Positions 60,883 to 64,000 of a stretch of 64,000 bases of DNA are shown here, one piece after another (position 1 is the stretch's first letter; each line of letters starts with the position of its first letter). The stretch is from positions 1 to 64,000 of the forward strand of contig NZ_LZEW01000033.1 of assembly GCF_001676155.1 (NCBI RefSeq). The letters run 5' to 3'. The position numbers were made by a program, and so were the translations under genes. Source of the stretch: Morganella psychrotolerans (GTDB lineage Bacteria; Pseudomonadota; Gammaproteobacteria; Enterobacterales; Enterobacteriaceae). The notes beneath the pieces were generated by a model. It was given only the letters and a program-made list of their open reading frames with translations, did no database searches and was not told the DNA's origin.

Positions 60883-60901
60883 TCATCCCTCACGGAAAAC
60901 T

Positions 60902-60916
60902 GCAAAAGTAATGCCA
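60902..60916 (-). promoter_or_regulatory. sigma-54 promoter of glnK-amtB
   Basis: The minus strand reads TGGCATTACTTTTGC: the invariant GG and GC dinucleotides are 10 nt apart, matching the RpoN -24/-12 consensus. It is about 45 nt before the glnK start. An NtrC enhancer is expected upstream; TGCACC at about 61014 is a possible half-site only. Confidence 0.88.
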
Positions 60917-60962
60917 GTGTGAAAAATTAAAAATAACGATAAAAAAAATCATGAGATTACAA

Positions 60963-60996
60963 TAAAAAAAAGGCGTCTGTTTATTCAGACGCCTTT
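60963..60996 (-). terminator. terminator of mdlAB
   Basis: Minus-strand stem AAGGCGTCTG / CAGACGCCTT with a six-base loop, followed by a run of T. It separates mdlB from the glnK promoter. Confidence 0.88.
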
Positions 60997-61060
60997 CCGG
61001 CAGGAAGAGAATTGCACCAACTTATGGCAAAACACGCTGTTTATGTGACTGATTTCACAA

Positions 61061-62845
61061 TTATAGTGCAGCGATACTATCCTCTTCAGGTGTATTCAGT
61101 GATTCCCCGACCTGCTGTAACTGATACATCTGATAATACCGGCCTTTTTCCGCCAGTAATGTCTGATGCGCGCCGGACTCCGCCATTTCGCCACGGTTGA
61201 GCACATAAATGGTATCCGCATCCACAATAGTGGAGAGGCGGTGTGCGATCACCACCAATGTGGTTTCCCGGCGGATCCGTTGCAGGGCCTTCTGAATTGC
61301 CTGCTCAGTGCCGGAATCAATATTTGCTGTCGCTTCATCGAGAATTAATATTTTCGGTGTCTGTACCAGTACGCGCGCCATAGCGAGTAACTGTTTCTGA
61401 CCATCTGATAATGTTTTACCCTGCTCGCCCAATACCGTATCCAGTCCGTTTTCAAGCCGTGAAACATGCTCACCAAGCTGTACTGTCTCCAGCACCTGCC
61501 GGATACGGGCATCATCAATATCCCGCCCGAGGGTAACATTGTCCCGAAATGATGCAGCGAGAATAACCGGGTCCTGCTGTACCATCGCAATACCCTGGCG
61601 GATAACACTGTGAGATAACTGTTCAAGCGGACGTCCGTCCAGGCTTATCTCGCCTGCCTGCCACGGGTAATACCCCATCAGAAGATTTGCCAGCGTACTT
61701 TTCCCGCTTCCGGTATGCCCGACAAATGCCACAAAACTGTGCTCCGCCACCTGCATACTGATATCACGCAACACCGGTTTTCCGGGCTGATACGCAAAGG
61801 TCAGATGCGAAATATCAATGCGCCCGGTCGCCAGTGGCTCATTATCCGTACCGTATTTCTGTTGCGGACTGTCCATCAGCTCAAAAACACGCTCGCCGGA
61901 AATAACCGCCTGCTGTAACACGGATTGCTGGGATGTCAGGGTGATCAGCGGCTCATTCAGCCGCCCCAGATACGTAATAAAGGCATACAGCACCCCAACG
62001 CCGATAACACCGGTTCCCTCAACACCAAACAGCAACATCATCCCGCAGAGAATAACGGCAGAAACGAGGCTGAGTAACGGACGCAACAAAATACCGTCAA
62101 GGCGCAGTGCTGCCATCCTCATGTCATAGTGACGGCGGTTTGCGGCAAACATCCGCTCTCCGAAACGTGCCTGCTGGCGGAATTGCTGAATAACCGTCAT
62201 ACCACTGATGATTTCATGAAACCCGTCATTAATATCAGCCAGATAAACACGGATCCGGCGGATAATCGGCGTACTCAGACGCTGATAAATCCACATAACC
62301 AACAGCACGACAGGAAACATCGCCGTTGCCACCAGCGCCATCCGCCACTCCAGAGAATACATGGCAATCAGCATAACAATAATCAGCGCCACACTGCGGA
62401 ACAGTGTCGGTAACACATTGACGAACAAGTCTTTAATCATCTCAGTGTCATTTGTTACACGCGAGATAAGCTGACCGACAGGCTGAGTATCAAACGCACT
62501 CAATGGCTGGCGCAAAGCGGCATTCATGACATCAGCCCGCAATGTCTGCACCACACCGACGGCGGCCTGATTAAAATAGATAAGCTGAAAATAGTGAAGC
62601 AGCGATGCCGCAATCTGAAGCACGATAAACCCGGCAATCAGCAGCAGTGTCACAGAGAGCACTATCTGATCCTTAGCCACCATATTATCAATAAAATAAC
62701 TGACAAGTACCGGCGCCGTGACTTCAGCAATCGCGGTAAGCCACAGCATCAGGATAGCCGTCAGCATCGGACGGCGGTAATTTCGTCCGTACCCGAGCAG
62801 ACGTTTCAGTGACGGCCACAGGTTTTTCGGTGTCTGATCATTCAT
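61061..62845 (-). CDS. mdlB: ABC exporter half-transporter MdlB
   Basis: 594 residues. Six membrane helices (about 25-310) are fused to an ATPase with Walker [10 protein letters not shown] near 375, signature [15 protein letters not shown] near 480, and Walker [13 protein letters not shown]. It is expected to pair with MdlA as a heterodimeric exporter of the MsbA-like class; substrate unknown. Its start overlaps the mdlA stop by eight bases. Confidence 0.94.
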   Translation of the reverse strand: MNDQTPKNLWPSLKRLLGYGRNYRRPMLTAILMLWLTAIAEVTAPVLVSYFIDNMVAKDQIVLSVTLLLIAGFIVLQIAASLLHYFQLIYFNQAAVGVVQTLRADVMNAALRQPLSAFDTQPVGQLISRVTNDTEMIKDLFVNVLPTLFRSVALIIVMLIAMYSLEWRMALVATAMFPVVLLVMWIYQRLSTPIIRRIRVYLADINDGFHEIISGMTVIQQFRQQARFGERMFAANRRHYDMRMAALRLDGILLRPLLSLVSAVILCGMMLLFGVEGTGVIGVGVLYAFITYLGRLNEPLITLTSQQSVLQQAVISGERVFELMDSPQQKYGTDNEPLATGRIDISHLTFAYQPGKPVLRDISMQVAEHSFVAFVGHTGSGKSTLANLLMGYYPWQAGEISLDGRPLEQLSHSVIRQGIAMVQQDPVILAASFRDNVTLGRDIDDARIRQVLETVQLGEHVSRLENGLDTVLGEQGKTLSDGQKQLLAMARVLVQTPKILILDEATANIDSGTEQAIQKALQRIRRETTLVVIAHRLSTIVDADTIYVLNRGEMAESGAHQTLLAEKGRYYQMYQLQQVGESLNTPEEDSIAAL

Positions 62846-64000
62846 CGAGCGCGGCCTCTAACTGCTGATAATGATACATTTCGCTATACCATCCGTTCTG
62901 GTTAATCAGCGCCTGGTGACGCCCTTGTGCGGTAATGCTGCCTTGCTGTAAAACCAGAATATTGTCTGCCTCTGTCAGCGCGGAAAGCCGGTGTGCGCTG
63001 ATAATCACTGTCCGTCCTTCGCCCCACTGACGTAAATTTTGCAGGATAAGATACTCGGTCTGTCCGTCAACGGCAGAAAGTGCATCATCCAGGATAAGAA
63101 TTTCGGTATCCAGCAGCAAAGCGCGGGCAATCGAAATCCGTTGTTTTTGTCCGCCCGACAGCATAACACCCCGCTCACCAACCTCTGTTTCATAGCCCTG
63201 CGGCAGGCGTTCAATATCATCATGCACATTCGCCAGACGCGCCACGTGCTCAATCTCCTCACGGGTTGCCTGCGGGCGTCCGAGGGCAATATTATTCGCA
63301 ATTGTATCGGAGAACAGAAACGGTGTTTGATTCACCACAGCAAGCCGGCTGTGCCAGTCTGAAAAAATCAGTGAATTAAGTGGCTTACCCTGAAAGCAGA
63401 TATCGCCCTGCGTCACATCATAATGGCGCTGAATAAGTGCCAGCAACGTGGATTTCCCGCAGCCCGTCGGCCCGCACAACCCCAGTAACTGACCGGGTTT
63501 CAACGTAAAACGGATATCATTCAGTACCGGTCGCGTGGTATCCGGGTAACAAAATTCAGTAATTGCAACGGCCAGCTCACTGCGCTCCGGTTGCAGCGCC
63601 TCTGTTCCGTCAGCCAGTACCGGCGGGGTTTCCAGCAGAACCTGGATGCGGCTGTAAGCGGCACTGCCGCGCTCAACAATATTAAACATCCATGCCAGTG
63701 CCAGCATCGGCCAAATCATCAGCCCGAGATACATAATAAAGCTGGTCAGTTCCCCGAGGGTCAGCGTGCCCTGCATCACCATATAGCTGCCGCCTGCAAC
63801 CGCCAGCAGGTTTGACATGCCTATCGCCATAATAATGGTAGGGTCAAACCGCGCATCCACCTCAGCCACATGCATATTCTTTCGTCCCGCCTCGGCGGCA
63901 ACAGATTCAAATTGAGCTGACTGATGTGCTTCAAGACCAAATGCTTTGATCATACGGATACTGCTGAGACTTTCCTGCGCCTGGTTATTCAGAGATGAAA
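62838..64000 (-). CDS. mdlA: ABC exporter half-transporter MdlA (5' end outside the window)
   Basis: The frame stays open to the window edge, so only the last 387 codons are present. They begin [20 protein letters not shown] in a cytoplasmic loop of the membrane domain. The ATPase has Walker [10 protein letters not shown], signature [16 protein letters not shown] and Walker [14 protein letters not shown]. The Asp at the catalytic Glu position (LDDA) suggests this half may be a degenerate ATP site, complementing the Glu in MdlB (LDEA). Confidence 0.93.
   Translation of the reverse strand, partial: SSLNNQAQESLSSIRMIKAFGLEAHQSAQFESVAAEAGRKNMHVAEVDARFDPTIIMAIGMSNLLAVAGGSYMVMQGTLTLGELTSFIMYLGLMIWPMLALAWMFNIVERGSAAYSRIQVLLETPPVLADGTEALQPERSELAVAITEFCYPDTTRPVLNDIRFTLKPGQLLGLCGPTGCGKSTLLALIQRHYDVTQGDICFQGKPLNSLIFSDWHSRLAVVNQTPFLFSDTIANNIALGRPQATREEIEHVARLANVHDDIERLPQGYETEVGERGVMLSGGQKQRISIARALLLDTEILILDDALSAVDGQTEYLILQNLRQWGEGRTVIISAHRLSALTEADNILVLQQGSITAQGRHQALINQNGWYSEMYHYQQLEAALDE

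Overview
The window is chromosomal DNA of an enterobacterium, most likely Morganella or a close relative in the Morganellaceae. The backbone runs in the same order as the E. coli ybbP-tesA ... mdlA segment (my memory of that map). The base composition looks near 50 % GC, too high for Proteus or Providencia. The accessory genes (an HpmBA/ShlBA-type two-partner haemolysin and a family I.3 RTX lipase) also fit that family. The species call is inference; no search was run.

Layout. 1-7250: ybbP-ybbA (minus), tesA, ybbO, cnoX, qmcA and an NfeD gene (plus). 7250-16530 is accessory: ERIC repeats, a frame-broken C69 dipeptidase, a frame-broken unknown gene, and an operon for a haemolysin-like exoprotein (hpmA-like) and its outer-membrane transporter (hpmB-like). 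16700-20020: cueR and copA, divergent, with a recognisable CueR box. 20236-25732: ybaP, ybaK, ushA, ybaL. 25773-32673: seven tightly overlapping minus-strand genes (KAS III-like condensing enzyme, 3beta-HSD-like reductase, MBL hydrolase, adenylate-forming enzyme, PAP2 protein, sterol-desaturase-family oxygenase, fatty-acid desaturase). They look like one lipid-modifying or lipid-synthesising pathway of unknown product and are the best candidate here for an undescribed system. 32800-35343: a small ORF, a small membrane protein and the RTX lipase. 35692-50860: gsk, a Wzz/FepE-like gene, hemH, adk, htpG, recR, ybaB, dnaX, apt, priC, rsmS, mscK and a DsrE-family gene. 50900-56060: acrR and acrAB. 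56631-57258: tomB-hha. 57924-58037: 4.5S RNA. 58267-64000: tesB, amtB-glnK, mdlB and mdlA (cut by the window edge).

Regulation visible in the DNA includes a CueR box at copA, an AcrR-type palindrome before acrA, a sigma-54 promoter before glnK, a sigma-32 type promoter before htpG, and the complete programmed -1 frameshift signal of dnaX.

A pattern crosses the whole window. Seven reading-frame breaks (C69 dipeptidase, unknown gene at 9.7 kb, copA, lipase twice, dnaX, acrB) all sit in A/T homopolymers of 7-8 nt, and all are repaired by removing one base. DnaX is essential, and its C-terminus reappears exactly after the repair, so I read these mainly as sequencing or assembly errors, with mismatch-repair deficiency as the alternative. 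Nine full, truncated or internally deleted ERIC-type repeats lie between genes.
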